NCBI GenBank assembly: GCA_963575655.1
Contig: CAUYTY010000011.1
Span: forward strand, 1-64,000
DNA length: 64,000 nucleotides
Direction of reading: 5' to 3'
Source of the DNA: Gammaproteobacteria bacterium
Lineage (GTDB): Bacteria; Pseudomonadota; Gammaproteobacteria; CAIRSR01
Part shown: in pieces, positions 30,187 through 39,911 of the stretch
Layout: each line of letters begins with the position of its first letter
Numbering within the stretch: the first letter of the stretch is position 1
Notes under the pieces: generated by a model
Told to the model about the DNA's origin: nothing
Seen by the model: the letters and a program-made list of their open reading frames with translations, nothing else
The model's database searches: none
Made by a program: the position numbers and the translations under genes

Positions 30187-31119
30187 ATGCTCATCCAAAA
30201 ATCAAGCGATATCAAACCTTCGGAAATTACCCCTATCCAATTATTCCATGATCGGCGACGCTTCTTACAATTAACGGCGGGCATCACCGCACTGGCCGCA
30301 CTTCCACCTGCCTTTGCGGCTGCAACAAAATTTTCAGATCTAAAGAAGGACGGTTACGTCCTCACCGACAAAACCACACCCTACACCTCAATTACTGGTT
30401 ACAATAATTTCTACGAGTTTGGTACCGACAAAGAGGACCCTGCGAAATATGCCGGCTCGTTAAAAACTCGACCCTGGACCGTAGCTGTAGAGGGTGAAGT
30501 CCACAAACCCAAGGCATTCGACGTTGATGACCTACTCAAACTGGCCCCCCTCGAAGAACGTGTCTACCGATTGCGTTGCGTCGAGGCTTGGTCGATGGTA
30601 ATTCCCTGGGTGGGCTTTCCCCTGGCAGAATTGCTCAAGCAGGTAGAACCTACCGGAAATGCCAAGTTTGTTGAATTTACTACGCTCCACGACCCCGCTC
30701 AGATGCCCGGACAGCGTAGCCATGTCCTCGATTGGCCCTATTGCGAAGGGCTGCGTTTAGACGAGGCGCTGCACCCGCTAACGCTATTAGCCGTGGGATT
30801 GTATGGTGAGGTGCTGCCTAATCAGAATGGAGCCCCGATCCGTCTGGTGGTACCGTGGAAATATGGATTCAAAAGCGCAAAATCTATCGTGCGGATCCGC
30901 TTGACCGAACAACAACCGCGCACTACCTGGAATGACTCGGCACCCACTGAATATGGATTTTATTCCAACGTTAACCCCGAGGTTGACCATCCGCGTTGGA
31001 CCCAGTCCAAAGAGCGCCGCCTCGGCGAATTCCTGAAACGGCCCACTCTATCATTTAATGGTTATGCCGACCAGGTGGCGCAACTCTATACTGGGATGGA
31101 TCTCAAGAGGAACTTTTGA
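30187..31119 (+). CDS. msrP: Methionine sulfoxide reductase catalytic subunit MsrP (YedY)
   Basis: A 310-residue molybdoenzyme. It has a Tat signal ([11 protein letters not shown], then AALPPAFAA) and the SUOX fold, with the molybdenum-ligand Cys in [19 protein letters not shown] (about residue 139), and ends in a C-terminal dimer region. It repairs methionine sulfoxide in periplasmic proteins. AAGGA lies before ATG 30187. The stop is one base from msrQ, a clear operon. Confidence 0.94.
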   Translation: MLIQKSSDIKPSEITPIQLFHDRRRFLQLTAGITALAALPPAFAAATKFSDLKKDGYVLTDKTTPYTSITGYNNFYEFGTDKEDPAKYAGSLKTRPWTVAVEGEVHKPKAFDVDDLLKLAPLEERVYRLRCVEAWSMVIPWVGFPLAELLKQVEPTGNAKFVEFTTLHDPAQMPGQRSHVLDWPYCEGLRLDEALHPLTLLAVGLYGEVLPNQNGAPIRLVVPWKYGFKSAKSIVRIRLTEQQPRTTWNDSAPTEYGFYSNVNPEVDHPRWTQSKERRLGEFLKRPTLSFNGYADQVAQLYTGMDLKRNF

Positions 31120-31120
31120 G

Positions 31121-31735
31121 ATGAATACACTATCCTGGCGGAGTCCTCCTCAAAAAACTATCCGTGCGTTTAAGGTTACTATCTTCCTATTGAGTCTGTT
31201 GCCTTTTGCGGGATTATGCTTGGATGCAGCAATGGACGCATTGGGCGCCAATCCTATCGAAAAGATAACGCACACCACTGGCTGGTGGACACTTACCTTC
31301 CTCATGATCGTATTAACCGTGACGCCGCTACGAAAACTATCGGACTGGCCTTGGTTGATGCGATTTCGTCGCATGTTGGGCCTATTCGCATTCTTCTATG
31401 GTTGTCTGCACTTCCTGACCTATTTAGTTTTGGACCAATTTTTTGATTGGAATACCATCGTCCCGGACATTACCAAACGGCCTTACATTACCGTTGGTTT
31501 TTTAGCCTTGGTACTAATGACTGTACTCGCCGTGACCTCCAACAATGCCATAATTCGCCACCTGGGTGGTAAGGCGTGGCACCGATTGCACAAATTGGTT
31601 TATGTTATCGCGGTGGCGGGGGTGGTGCATTTCTGGTGGTTGGTAAAAAAGGACATCAGCGAGCCGGCTACATTTGCGGTGGTGCTCGCGATTCTCTTAG
31701 GTTTCCGGGTTGTCTGGACACTACGTGAGAAATAA
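31121..31735 (+). CDS. msrQ: MsrQ haem-binding membrane subunit
   Basis: A 204-residue ferric-reductase-like membrane protein with six hydrophobic segments and haem-ligand His residues in GCLHFLTYL, RHLGGKAWHRLHKLVY (split motif) and VVHFWWLV. It passes electrons from the respiratory chain or flavin reductase to MsrP. The start at 31121 follows the msrP stop by one base and fits the family N-terminus. Confidence 0.93.
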   Translation: MNTLSWRSPPQKTIRAFKVTIFLLSLLPFAGLCLDAAMDALGANPIEKITHTTGWWTLTFLMIVLTVTPLRKLSDWPWLMRFRRMLGLFAFFYGCLHFLTYLVLDQFFDWNTIVPDITKRPYITVGFLALVLMTVLAVTSNNAIIRHLGGKAWHRLHKLVYVIAVAGVVHFWWLVKKDISEPATFAVVLAILLGFRVVWTLREK

Positions 31736-31827
31736 TGATTGTCGCGCTTTTCCTAACAGTAGTAGGAAGGTTGACCTCCCTTTTCCTGCCCCCTATATAC
31801 CACACACCCATCCACACTATCCTTTTT

Positions 31828-31972
31828 GTAATCATTGCCCCCTCCTAATGGGAGGGGCGCAGGGAAGGCGATCAAAAATAGAATACGACTCATTTAGTCG
31901 AGTGGGTTGAATCAGTGATTTCTTGATCGTCCCTTCCGCCGCCTCCTTCTTGGGAGGAAAGTAAGCGATTGC
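31828..31972. mobile_element. MITE-like inverted-repeat element, family 2 (diverged copy)
   Basis: GTAATCATTGCCCCCTCCTA at the left and GGGAGGAAAGTAAGCGATTG at the right are imperfect inverted repeats. The interior keeps GGCGATCAAAAATA, as in the copy at 6595. It ends 26 bases before the aceE start and therefore forms part of the aceE leader. Confidence 0.65.
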
Positions 31973-31998
31973 CCCTTTACCTACCCGGAGACTTCCGA

Positions 31999-34656
31999 AT
32001 GTCGCCAGTGCCTGATATTGACCCAGATGAGACCAAGGAATGGCTGGAGGCTCTGGATAGTGTACTCGCCGTAGGGGGACGGGAACGTGCTCACTATCTG
32101 TTGGAACGCATGGTGGACAAGGCTCGACGCTCCGGGGCCTATCTGCCTTACAGCGCCAATACCGCTTATCTCAATACCATCCCACCGATTCAGGAGCCAC
32201 GCCGACCAGGGGATTACGCCCTGGAACGTCGGATTCGTTCCATCATCCGCTGGAACGCCATGGCCATAGTCGTCCAGGCCAATAAGGATGTGGCGGAACT
32301 CGGCGGCCATATCGCGAGCTTCGCCTCCTCGGCGACCCTCTACGATGTCGGTTTCAACCACTTCTTCCACGCCCCCACGACGGACCACGGTGGCGACTTG
32401 GTCTTTATTCAAGGCCATTCAGCCCCTGGTATCTACTCCCGTGCCTTTCTGGAAGGACGCATCAGCGAGGAACAGCTCAAACACTTCCGCCAAGAGACCG
32501 AGTCTGGGGGCCTGTCCTCCTATCCCCACCCTTGGTTAATGCCGGAGTTCTGGCAATTTCCCACCGTGTCCATGGGACTTGGACCACTTCAGGCCATCTA
32601 CCAGGCCCGCTTCATGCGCTACCTGGATGACCGTGGCATTCTCAATACCAAGGGACGCAAGGTCTGGTGTTTTATCGGCGATGGCGAGACCGACGAACCC
32701 GAGACTTTGGGGGCCATTTCACTGGCCGCGCGCGAACGGTTGGATAACCTGATCTTCGTGATCAACTGCAATCTCCAGCGTCTGGACGGACCGGTACGCG
32801 GCAACGGCAAGATCATCCAAGAATTGGAGGCACACTTCCGAGGCGCGGGTTGGAACGTCATTAAAGTGATCTGGGGCTCCTACTGGGACCCCTTATTTTC
32901 CAAAGATACCAAGGGATTGCTGCTCAAACGCATGGAAGAGTGTGTCGATGGCGAGTATCAGGCCTACAAGGCCAAGGGTGGCGCCTATACCCGTGAGCAC
33001 TTCTTCGGAAAATATCCAGAACTGCGTGACATGGTCGCCAATCTGACCGACGAAGATATTTGGCGCCTCAACCGTGGCGGCCACGACCCCTTCAAGGTGT
33101 ACGCGGCCTATCACGCCGCAGTCCACCATGAGGGACAACCCACCGTAGTTCTGGCCAAGACCGTCAAGGGCTACGGCATGGGCGAGGCCGGTGAGGGCCA
33201 AAACATCACCCACCAAGCCAAGAAGATGGGCGAACGGGCACTCAAGACCTTTCGTGACCGCTTCAATATCCCCATCCCTGATGAACACATCGCCGATGCT
33301 CCCTTCTATCGCCCAGCCGAGGACAGCCCCGAGGTCCGTTACGTCCAAGAGCGCCGTGCTGCCCTTGGGGGCTATCTACCCAGCCGTCGTCTTCAGGGAG
33401 AGCCGTTACCAATCCCAGACTTTACAGTCTTCGAGCACATCGTAAAGAGCGCCACTGAACGCGAGATGTCGACCACCATGGCGATCGTTCGGGTGCTCTC
33501 CGTGCTCATCAAGGACCGACATATCGGCCGCTATCTCGTGCCCATCGTCCCAGACGAGGCACGCACCTTTGGCATGGAGGGATTGTTCCGCCAGGTAGGG
33601 ATCTATTCCTCGGTTGGCCAACTCTACGAACCGGTAGACGCCGACCAGCTCATGTACTACCGGGAGGACAAAGGAGGACAGATCCTCGAAGAGGGCATCA
33701 ACGAAGCTGGCGCCATCTCTTCTTGGATCGCTGCGGGCACTGCCTACAGCAACCATGGCGTGCCGATGATCCCCTTCTACATCTTCTATTCGATGTTTGG
33801 CTTCCAGCGCACCGGTGATCTGGCCTGGGCAGCGGGAGACCTACGAACGCGCGGATTTTTGGTAGGTGGTACTGCCGGACGCACCACCCTCGCCGGTGAG
33901 GGGCTGCAACACTCCGACGGTCATAGCCACCTCCTTGCCGCTACCATCCCCAACTGCGTCTCCTATGACCCGACCTTCGCCTACGAGGTGGCGGTAATCG
34001 TCCATGCCGGATTGCGTCGTATGTACGTGGACCAGGAACAGATCTTTTATTACCTCACGGTAATGAACGAAAACTACCTCCACCCAGCAATGCCGGAGAA
34101 CGCGCGCGAGGGGATCCTCAAGGGCATGTATCGGTTGTACTCGACGGAGGGGACCCGAGGCCGCGTCCAACTTCTGGGGAGTGGGGCCATCCTCCGCGAG
34201 GTGATGGCGGGCGCAGAACTCCTCGCCGAAGATTTTGGGATAGGCGCCGACATCTGGAGCGTCACCAGCTTCACTGAGTTACGTCGCGAGGGCCTGGAGG
34301 TCGATCGCTGGAACCTACTCCATCCTGACGAGGCGCCACGCATCTCTTACGTAGATCAATGTCTAACGAATCAAGAGGCTGGACCGGTGGTAGCGGCTAC
34401 TGACTATCTGAAATCGTTCGCCGACCAGATTCGGCCCTGGGTTCGTCGTCCCTATCGAATACTTGGCACCGACGGCTATGGCCGCTCCGGGACACGCCGC
34501 CAATTGCGACGCTTCTTTGAGGTGGATCGCCACTATGTCGTCTTGGCTGCTCTCAAGGAATTGGCGGAGATGAAGAAAATTCCAATTTCAACCGTAATCG
34601 AGGCAATCCGCCGTTATAGCATCGACCCCGAGCGACTCGATCCGGCTCATGCCTAG
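31999..34656 (+). CDS. aceE: Pyruvate dehydrogenase E1 component, homodimeric type
   Basis: An 885-residue E1. It has the N-terminal NTIPPIQEP and GGHIASFASSATLYDVGFNHFF (split motif), the ThDP/Mg site GDGETDEPETLGAIS with INCNLQRLDGPVRG, and the C-terminal transketolase-like part with EGINEAGAISSWIAAGTAYS (split motif) and GEGLQHSDGHS. It decarboxylates pyruvate and acetylates the E2 lipoyl arm. GGAG lies eight bases before ATG 31999; the longer frame is rejected. aceF follows after 79 bases. Confidence 0.97.
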   Translation: MSPVPDIDPDETKEWLEALDSVLAVGGRERAHYLLERMVDKARRSGAYLPYSANTAYLNTIPPIQEPRRPGDYALERRIRSIIRWNAMAIVVQANKDVAELGGHIASFASSATLYDVGFNHFFHAPTTDHGGDLVFIQGHSAPGIYSRAFLEGRISEEQLKHFRQETESGGLSSYPHPWLMPEFWQFPTVSMGLGPLQAIYQARFMRYLDDRGILNTKGRKVWCFIGDGETDEPETLGAISLAARERLDNLIFVINCNLQRLDGPVRGNGKIIQELEAHFRGAGWNVIKVIWGSYWDPLFSKDTKGLLLKRMEECVDGEYQAYKAKGGAYTREHFFGKYPELRDMVANLTDEDIWRLNRGGHDPFKVYAAYHAAVHHEGQPTVVLAKTVKGYGMGEAGEGQNITHQAKKMGERALKTFRDRFNIPIPDEHIADAPFYRPAEDSPEVRYVQERRAALGGYLPSRRLQGEPLPIPDFTVFEHIVKSATEREMSTTMAIVRVLSVLIKDRHIGRYLVPIVPDEARTFGMEGLFRQVGIYSSVGQLYEPVDADQLMYYREDKGGQILEEGINEAGAISSWIAAGTAYSNHGVPMIPFYIFYSMFGFQRTGDLAWAAGDLRTRGFLVGGTAGRTTLAGEGLQHSDGHSHLLAATIPNCVSYDPTFAYEVAVIVHAGLRRMYVDQEQIFYYLTVMNENYLHPAMPENAREGILKGMYRLYSTEGTRGRVQLLGSGAILREVMAGAELLAEDFGIGADIWSVTSFTELRREGLEVDRWNLLHPDEAPRISYVDQCLTNQEAGPVVAATDYLKSFADQIRPWVRRPYRILGTDGYGRSGTRRQLRRFFEVDRHYVVLAALKELAEMKKIPISTVIEAIRRYSIDPERLDPAHA

Positions 34657-34735
34657 GGTGCTAACCACCCCGCCCTTATTAAAGTACGGAACAGTTATCC
34701 GGCAATATGGTGGCAAATAACTTGAGGAGACTTTG

Positions 34736-36151
34736 GTGACGATAATAAAAGAGGTCTTCCTACCTGACATTGGAAATTTCAAGGATGTAGATGTCATCGA
34801 GGTTTTAGTTGCCCCCGGCGACCGGGTCCAACGCGAGAGTGGCCTGGTTACGCTAGAGACCGACAAAGCCACCATGGATGTTCCTTCTCCTGACGAAGGT
34901 ACTATTACAACCGTACAGGTCAAAGTGGGTGACAAAATCTCCAAGGGAGGGCTACTGATCACCATGGCGGTGGCCGAGGCTCAGGCAGAGGAATCGCCAC
35001 CATCGCCCATACCGATGACCACTACGCGACCTCCTCAATCTCCCCAGTCGTGGGGACTGGAAAGGCAAATTGCGGCACCTGCTGCGGCCCCCAGTGCTGT
35101 AATACCAGCCACAGATCTTCCTGGGCAGGGTCCGAGACGCCCCCCACCGATAGCCGCGCTCGCCCAAGATACGACGGGTCAACTCGTCCCCCATGCCAGC
35201 CCTTCTGTGCGCCGCTTTGCTCGTGAACTAGGCGTAGCTTTGGCCGAGGTCCGAGGAACGGCTCTCAAGGGACGCATTACTCAAGAAGATGTGCGTGGCT
35301 ACGTTAAAAATATTATGACTGCACCAGCAGTGACGCCTGGTACAGTGCAAGGGGAAAAGGAAACGGGACGGTTGTTTGGATTTCGTTTGCCCGAACCGCC
35401 GACGGTTGATTTTTCTGCCTTTGGTCCGGTGAAAGTTCAGCCACTCTCACGCATCCAACGCCTATCGGGGCCTAATCTGCACCGTAATGCGCTCGCCATT
35501 CCCCACATCACCCAGTTCGATGAAGCCGACATTACTGACCTGGATGCCTTTCGTCAGGCGCAAATCAAGGCTTCCCTCTCTCATCATCAATCCGCTGCCC
35601 GTGCGGAGGGTGGCGCGACCAAGAAACTTACCTTACTTGCATTTCTAATGAAGGCAGCGGTTGCCGCTCTGCAACACTATCCCCAATTCAATGCATCTCT
35701 CGATAAAGGCGCGGAAAATCTCATTCTCAAGGGTTACTTTCATATTGGGATGGCGGTCGAAACTTCTCAGGGATTGGTGGTGCCCATTATTCGAGACGTA
35801 GACCGCAAGGGCCTCTGGGATCTGGCAGAAGAATTGGTTGTAGTAAGCGAAAAGGCCCGTGCGCGAAAACTCACGCCAAGCGACTTGCAAGGTGGTTGTT
35901 TTACGCTCTCCAGTTTGGGTAGCATCGGTGGTGGTCATTTCACTCCCATCATTAATGCACCCGAGGTGGCGATTCTGGGAATTAGTCGAGCCGTTATGAA
36001 ACCGGTTTGGCAGGACAATACCTTTGTACCCCGACTCATGTTACCGCTATCTTTGTCCTACGACCATCGAGTTATCGATGGGGCTGCCGGGGCACGTTTT
36101 ATTACCTATTTTAATCAATTGCTCAGTGATATTCGGCGGCTATTATTGTGA
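34736..36151 (+). CDS. aceF: Pyruvate dehydrogenase E2, dihydrolipoyl acetyltransferase, single lipoyl domain
   Basis: A 471-residue E2. One N-terminal lipoyl domain has the lipoylated Lys in LETDKATMDVPSP. A Pro/Ser-rich linker leads to the E3-binding domain (PSVRRFARELGVAL, GRITQEDV), and the C-terminal catalytic domain ends SLSYDHRVIDGAAGARF with the catalytic His. E. coli AceF has three lipoyl domains; one is common elsewhere. GTG 34736 follows GGAG. No E3 (lpd) gene follows: element C and a broken gene occupy that place. Confidence 0.94.
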   Translation: MTIIKEVFLPDIGNFKDVDVIEVLVAPGDRVQRESGLVTLETDKATMDVPSPDEGTITTVQVKVGDKISKGGLLITMAVAEAQAEESPPSPIPMTTTRPPQSPQSWGLERQIAAPAAAPSAVIPATDLPGQGPRRPPPIAALAQDTTGQLVPHASPSVRRFARELGVALAEVRGTALKGRITQEDVRGYVKNIMTAPAVTPGTVQGEKETGRLFGFRLPEPPTVDFSAFGPVKVQPLSRIQRLSGPNLHRNALAIPHITQFDEADITDLDAFRQAQIKASLSHHQSAARAEGGATKKLTLLAFLMKAAVAALQHYPQFNASLDKGAENLILKGYFHIGMAVETSQGLVVPIIRDVDRKGLWDLAEELVVVSEKARARKLTPSDLQGGCFTLSSLGSIGGGHFTPIINAPEVAILGISRAVMKPVWQDNTFVPRLMLPLSLSYDHRVIDGAAGARFITYFNQLLSDIRRLLL

Positions 36152-36199
36152 TCTCATAATAAGCTTCGATTCACTCTTCATCTTGCAGGAGCAACAGTA

Positions 36200-36456
36200 G
36201 TCAATCACCCCGGGCTAAAGCCCGAGGCTTGTGAAAGCAAGCCCGAGATTGACCAGCCTTAGTCCGAGAAATCGGACTACGTTGCAACGAAGTACAAGAC
36301 TCACCTTGGGGCGCTTCCTCAACTCCAAGCTCTGAAAGCAGCAGAAGCAGACACGCGACGGGTACGCACGAAACGGTCTGCTGCAAGGTTCGCAAGAATC
36401 GAAGCTGCGTTGCCTTTCCTCCCCGCCCTCAAGGGCGGGGTTTCTCGGGGACACTG
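36200..36456 (+). mobile_element. Element C: internally deleted HEARO/omega-RNA-like element
   Basis: It starts GTCAATCACCC with a CCGGGCT/AGCCCG hairpin. It matches element B almost base for base to about 36413, lacks the P1/P2 hairpin block, and resumes at CTTTCCTCCCCGCCC with the final CCCCGCCC/GGGCGGGG hairpin. It ends directly before ATGA 36457-36460. Joining its flanks gives AGGAG, eight bases, then ATG, which strongly suggests a clean insertion between a ribosome binding site and a start codon. Confidence 0.72.
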
Positions 36457-37220
36457 ATGAACTTTCCAACGGTCATCCCATTCAGTGCCTACCTACCGGA
36501 GGGCGAGGATCGCACGCCAATCTGTTGGGTGGGGCGGTTCTTGCCAGTGATCCGGCGGTGGAAGATGCCGGGGTAGATACTGGGTTCTCCCCCCAACCTG
36601 GCACCCTGCGAGCACCAGATGTTGCTGTGGGTAAAATATCCGATGCACCTGGTTGGGTTCGTGGGGTACCGTTACTCGCGGTGGAATACGCTGATTCTGG
36701 ACAAGACGAAACAGCACTTGCCGAGAAAATTGCGGATCTTCTGGACGCGGGAACCAAAATGATTTGGGTTGTGCGTTTGAGCGGTCCGCGACGTGTCGAG
36801 ATTCACCAATCGCGGCAACCAATCCAACTGTGTTTTCCAGGACAGATGTTGGAAGCACCTGGGGTACTCAAGAATCCTATCCCTGTGGAAGCACTCTAGG
36901 ATCGCGATACCGCCAATGCGGCCACGTTACGCAATTTGTTGCAACGTTTGGGATATCCTGATCTTGAAGCCGTTCGCGCCGAAGGAATAACGAAAGGAGT
37001 AGCCGAGGAACGGGCCGAAGGACGAGCCGAGGGACGAGCCGAAGGACAAGTGAGTGGTAGGGTAGCCATATTATCCGAACAACTAACATCAAAATTTGGT
37101 GCCTTGTCTACCGAGGTGGTAACGCAAATTGAGAATGGTTCATTGGAAGAGTTACAACGTTGGGGGAGAAAACTGTTGGTTGCGATCTCCCTCGACGAAG
37201 TATTTAGTGAAATAAAATAA
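36457..37220 (+). pseudogene. Broken Uma2-family (DUF820, PD-(D/E)XK-like) gene
   Basis: The reading frame starts MNFPTVIPFSAYLPEGEDR, shifts by one base in a G-rich run near 36530-36535, and continues with the Uma2 core (APDVAVGK, GVPLLAVEYADSGQD, LLDAGTKMIWVV, GPRRVEI). A TAG at 36897-36899 interrupts it, after which the same frame continues with LRNLLQRLGYPDLEAVRAEG and a run of AEGR repeats. Uma2 proteins resemble restriction-type nucleases and are often multicopy. Loss of its ribosome binding site to element C may have preceded the decay. Confidence 0.75.
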
Positions 37221-37258
37221 GAATCATAGGATCAAGTCTTGATTACTTGTCCATATAT

Positions 37259-37347
37259 TTGGCGGATTCAAACTCGAAGCCCAACTCTTGAGCTAACAGT
37301 TAAGCCCTTGATTCAACCATCCGTTGCACTTCAAGATTGAATCCGCC
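37259..37347. repeat. Inverted repeat at the lysA 3' side
   Basis: GGCGGATTCAAACTCGAAG at the left pairs with ATTGAATCCGCC at the right. A related single end (TTGCACGTTGAGTTTGAATCCGCC, given as the pair TTGCACGTTGAG and TTTGAATCCGCC) lies at 43612-43635, so this is a dispersed family. Confidence 0.55.
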
Positions 37348-37414
37348 CCCTATTTGATGATCCATGTTCCGAGAACTGCCTTAGCATCCACACCAAGAGA
37401 ATGGACCGCTCATA

Positions 37415-38666
37415 TCAGAATGGGAGAATCTGCTCACCAGCATAGAGGCTGTTCACCGTTTCGCGGGTTCGCACACAATAGGCCTCAGTGTTATCTACTA
37501 AGACCTCGGCGGCCCGAGGGCGGGTATTATAATTGGAACTCATCGAGAATCCGTAGGCCCCCGCAGAACGCATCGCCAATAGATCTCCAGCAGCTAGAGA
37601 GAGATGACGTTCACGCCCCAGGAAATCACCGCTTTCACATACGGGTCCCACAACATCGTAGATCTCGGTGGGATGATCCGTGCGGAGTACTACCGGGACG
37701 ATATCCTGCCAGGCGTGGTAGAGCGCAGGACGCACCAAATCATTCATGGCTGCATCGACAATGGCAAAATTCTTGTGGGGCGTGTGTTTGAGATACTCGA
37801 CTCGGGTCAGCAAGACGCCGGCATTCCCTACGATGGCTCGTCCCGGTTCGATAATTAGGGTCAGGGGACGATTGCGCAGGGCGTGAAGAATGGCTGCGGC
37901 GTAGGCATCGGGACCCGGTGGGTGTTCGTGGTGATAGGTGATCCCCAGCCCCCCCCCCCATATCGAGATAAGAAAGCAAAATACCGCGATCTTTCAGGCG
38001 ATCAATCAGATTCAACACCCGCTCCAACGCATCCGTAAACGGCGCAAGCGTCGTAAGTTGGGAACCGATGTGGCAATCCACGCCTAACAGGTGCAGGTGG
38101 GGTAGCGCACCGGCGCGTAGATAGGTCTCCTCGGCCTCCGCCATGGGAATGCCGAACTTACTTTCCTTAAGACCTGTGGCAATGTAGGGATGAGTCCCGG
38201 CATCCACGTCGGGATTGACCCGCAACGACACCGGGGCCACGCAACCCACCTCACCCGCTACTTGGTTTAGCCGCTCCAACTCGGCCAAGGATTCCACGTT
38301 GAAGCAATGGATGCCTACCTCCAACGCGCGACGCATCTCGTCGGTACGTTTACCCACCCCAGAAAAGACCACCTTGTGCGGATTGCCACCCGCCGCCAGC
38401 ACTCGTTCCAATTCACCCACCGAGACGATATCGAAGCCAGAACCCAGGCGTGCCAGTAGGTTCAACACCCCAAGATTGGAATTGGCTTTGACCGCGTAGC
38501 ACAACAAGTGTTCGTGGGCAGCAAGCGGACGAGAAAATGCCTGCCAATGACGCTCAATGGTGGCACGAGAATAGACATAACAAGGGGTGCCAAAACGTGC
38601 CGCAAGCTCGTCGAGTGGTACGGCTTCGCAACACAGCCGTCCCTCTTGGTATCGGAAATGGTCCAT
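37415..38666 (-). pseudogene. lysA: Diaminopimelate decarboxylase gene with a +1 frameshift in a G11 run
   Basis: The first frame has the PLP-enzyme start (LAARFGTPCYVYSRATIE, Lys in CYAVKANSNLGVL) and VDCHIGSQLT. The second frame supplies LTRVEYLKHTPHKN, the substrate Cys region PVCESGDFLG and AGAYGFSMSSNYN. They meet at a run of 11 C on the plus strand (37949-37959), inside the YLDMGGG motif. Ten bases would restore LDMGGGLGIT. Apart from this the gene is full length. It makes lysine from meso-diaminopimelate, is essential in prototrophs, and follows lptM as in other gammaproteobacteria. Sequencing error is a real alternative to loss. Confidence 0.85.
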
Positions 38667-38719
38667 AGGAAAGTCCTATCAGGTCAGGGGCGATGGAAGG
38701 AGATGCACAGTCGAGATGG

Positions 38720-38851
38720 CTATCTTCCCATCGATTTAGCAGGATGGGGTGGATCTGATGGGGATGGTAGGTAGAGCGGTCCCTTCTGGCCACAGCCGAT
38801 AAGGGTCGTACTCAATAGACAGGCCAAGAGCCAAGACAGCACGGTACGCAT
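38720..38851 (-). CDS. lptM: Small lipoprotein LptM (YifL)
   Basis: A 43-residue lipoprotein. Residues 1-19 form a signal peptide (MRTVLSWLLACLLSTTLIG), the lipobox Cys is residue 20, and the mature part starts CGQKGPLYLPSP, the LptM signature. LptM binds the LptD/LptE translocon and helps LptD mature its disulfides. CTCCGGAG lies just upstream. It ends 53 bases before lysA and is probably cotranscribed with it. It is too short for a routine ORF cut-off. Confidence 0.9.
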   Translation of the reverse strand: MRTVLSWLLACLLSTTLIGCGQKGPLYLPSPSDPPHPAKSMGR

Positions 38852-38943
38852 GATATATCTCCGGAGTCATACCATTTAAACACCTAAGTAATTAGGGCAG
38901 AGTTTTCGATAACGTTTACTATACCGTCTGTCCCCATTTCACC

Positions 38944-39798
38944 ATGACCATACTGCCTCCCATGACTTCACTGACTGACGCTGCGTTGATCTGTCTGATG
39001 GAACCAGACCCGGATCGTAAACTCACTCTTACTGCGACCGTAGCGGCTGCTTGGAATGTGGGTGAATTGGTGCTAGCGGGGGGTAATGATGTGCCTTGCC
39101 CCGTCGAGGTGCCCGGTCGTCCTGGTCGGCCGGTGTTGCTTCATCCAAGGAACCTTTCGCGCCGAGGCCCGGGTACTCCCCGAGGCCACGCGGCACTGCT
39201 GCACGCACTCAGCCACATCGAGTTCAATGCTATCAATCTCGCCTGGGATGCGGTACATCGCTTTCCGGGGCTTCCTGCGGAGTACTACGGCGATTGGATA
39301 CGCGTAGCCGCCGAGGAGGCGCTCCACTTTGGCCTGTTACGCGACCGTCTGCGCTGCTTGGGGTATGACTATGGTGACTTTCCTGCCCATGACGGGTTGT
39401 GGGCAACGGCCCAGGCGTCCGCCGCCGACCCCTTGCTACGCATGGCCCTAGTGCCGCGACTGATGGAGGCCCATGGCTTAGATGTAACCCCCGGCATCTC
39501 TCTGCGCCTAGCGACCGCAGGGGATAGTGAATCCGTAGCAATCCTCGCACGAGTTCTCCACGATGAGATCGGTCACGTCGCCGCAGGTGATCGTTGGTTT
39601 CGCTTTTTGTGCGCCCAACGTGACCTCTCCGCCGAAACGGTCTATCGCACCTTAGTTATTCGCCATCTGGGAAATAAATTCCGTGGTCCCTACAATCGCA
39701 CGGCACGCCTTGCCGCTGGTTTCACGGAAGAGGAATTGGATGCGCTTGAAAATGTGTCTGATGTTGTTATACCCGATCCCTCGCTAGCCACAACGTAA
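38944..39798 (+). CDS. DUF455-family ferritin-like protein
   Basis: A 284-residue protein with the carboxylate-His metal motifs of a ferritin-like four-helix bundle: LLHALSHIEFNAINLAWD (about residues 85-102), AAEEALHFGLLRDRL, and LHDEIGHVAAGDRWF. This matches DUF455 (COG2833), relatives of which include diiron enzymes acting on tRNA or amines. The substrate here is unknown. The gene is divergent from lptM. The start could also be ATG 38962. Confidence 0.85.
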   Translation: MTILPPMTSLTDAALICLMEPDPDRKLTLTATVAAAWNVGELVLAGGNDVPCPVEVPGRPGRPVLLHPRNLSRRGPGTPRGHAALLHALSHIEFNAINLAWDAVHRFPGLPAEYYGDWIRVAAEEALHFGLLRDRLRCLGYDYGDFPAHDGLWATAQASAADPLLRMALVPRLMEAHGLDVTPGISLRLATAGDSESVAILARVLHDEIGHVAAGDRWFRFLCAQRDLSAETVYRTLVIRHLGNKFRGPYNRTARLAAGFTEEELDALENVSDVVIPDPSLATT

Positions 39799-39799
39799 A

Positions 39800-39831
39800 G
39801 TTGGGCTTCGCAAAAAGATGCTCAGCCCAAC
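39800..39831. terminator. Hairpin between convergent genes
   Basis: GTTGGGCT pairs with AGCCCAAC across 16 bases just after the DUF455 stop and before the DUF499 stop. The T-tract is weak. Confidence 0.45.
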
Positions 39832-39911
39832 CTTCGTGTTTGAATTAGGTAAACAGGGTGTCGCAGATTAAGTGGATAGCCGTTGTTTTGGCTATGGTGA
39901 ACGAAGAGGTA

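Noticed and set aside
36936-37220. Separate small gene encoding AEGR-repeat protein
   Set aside because: It is in frame with the Uma2 core and separated from it only by TAG 36897-36899, so it is the tail of the pseudogene.
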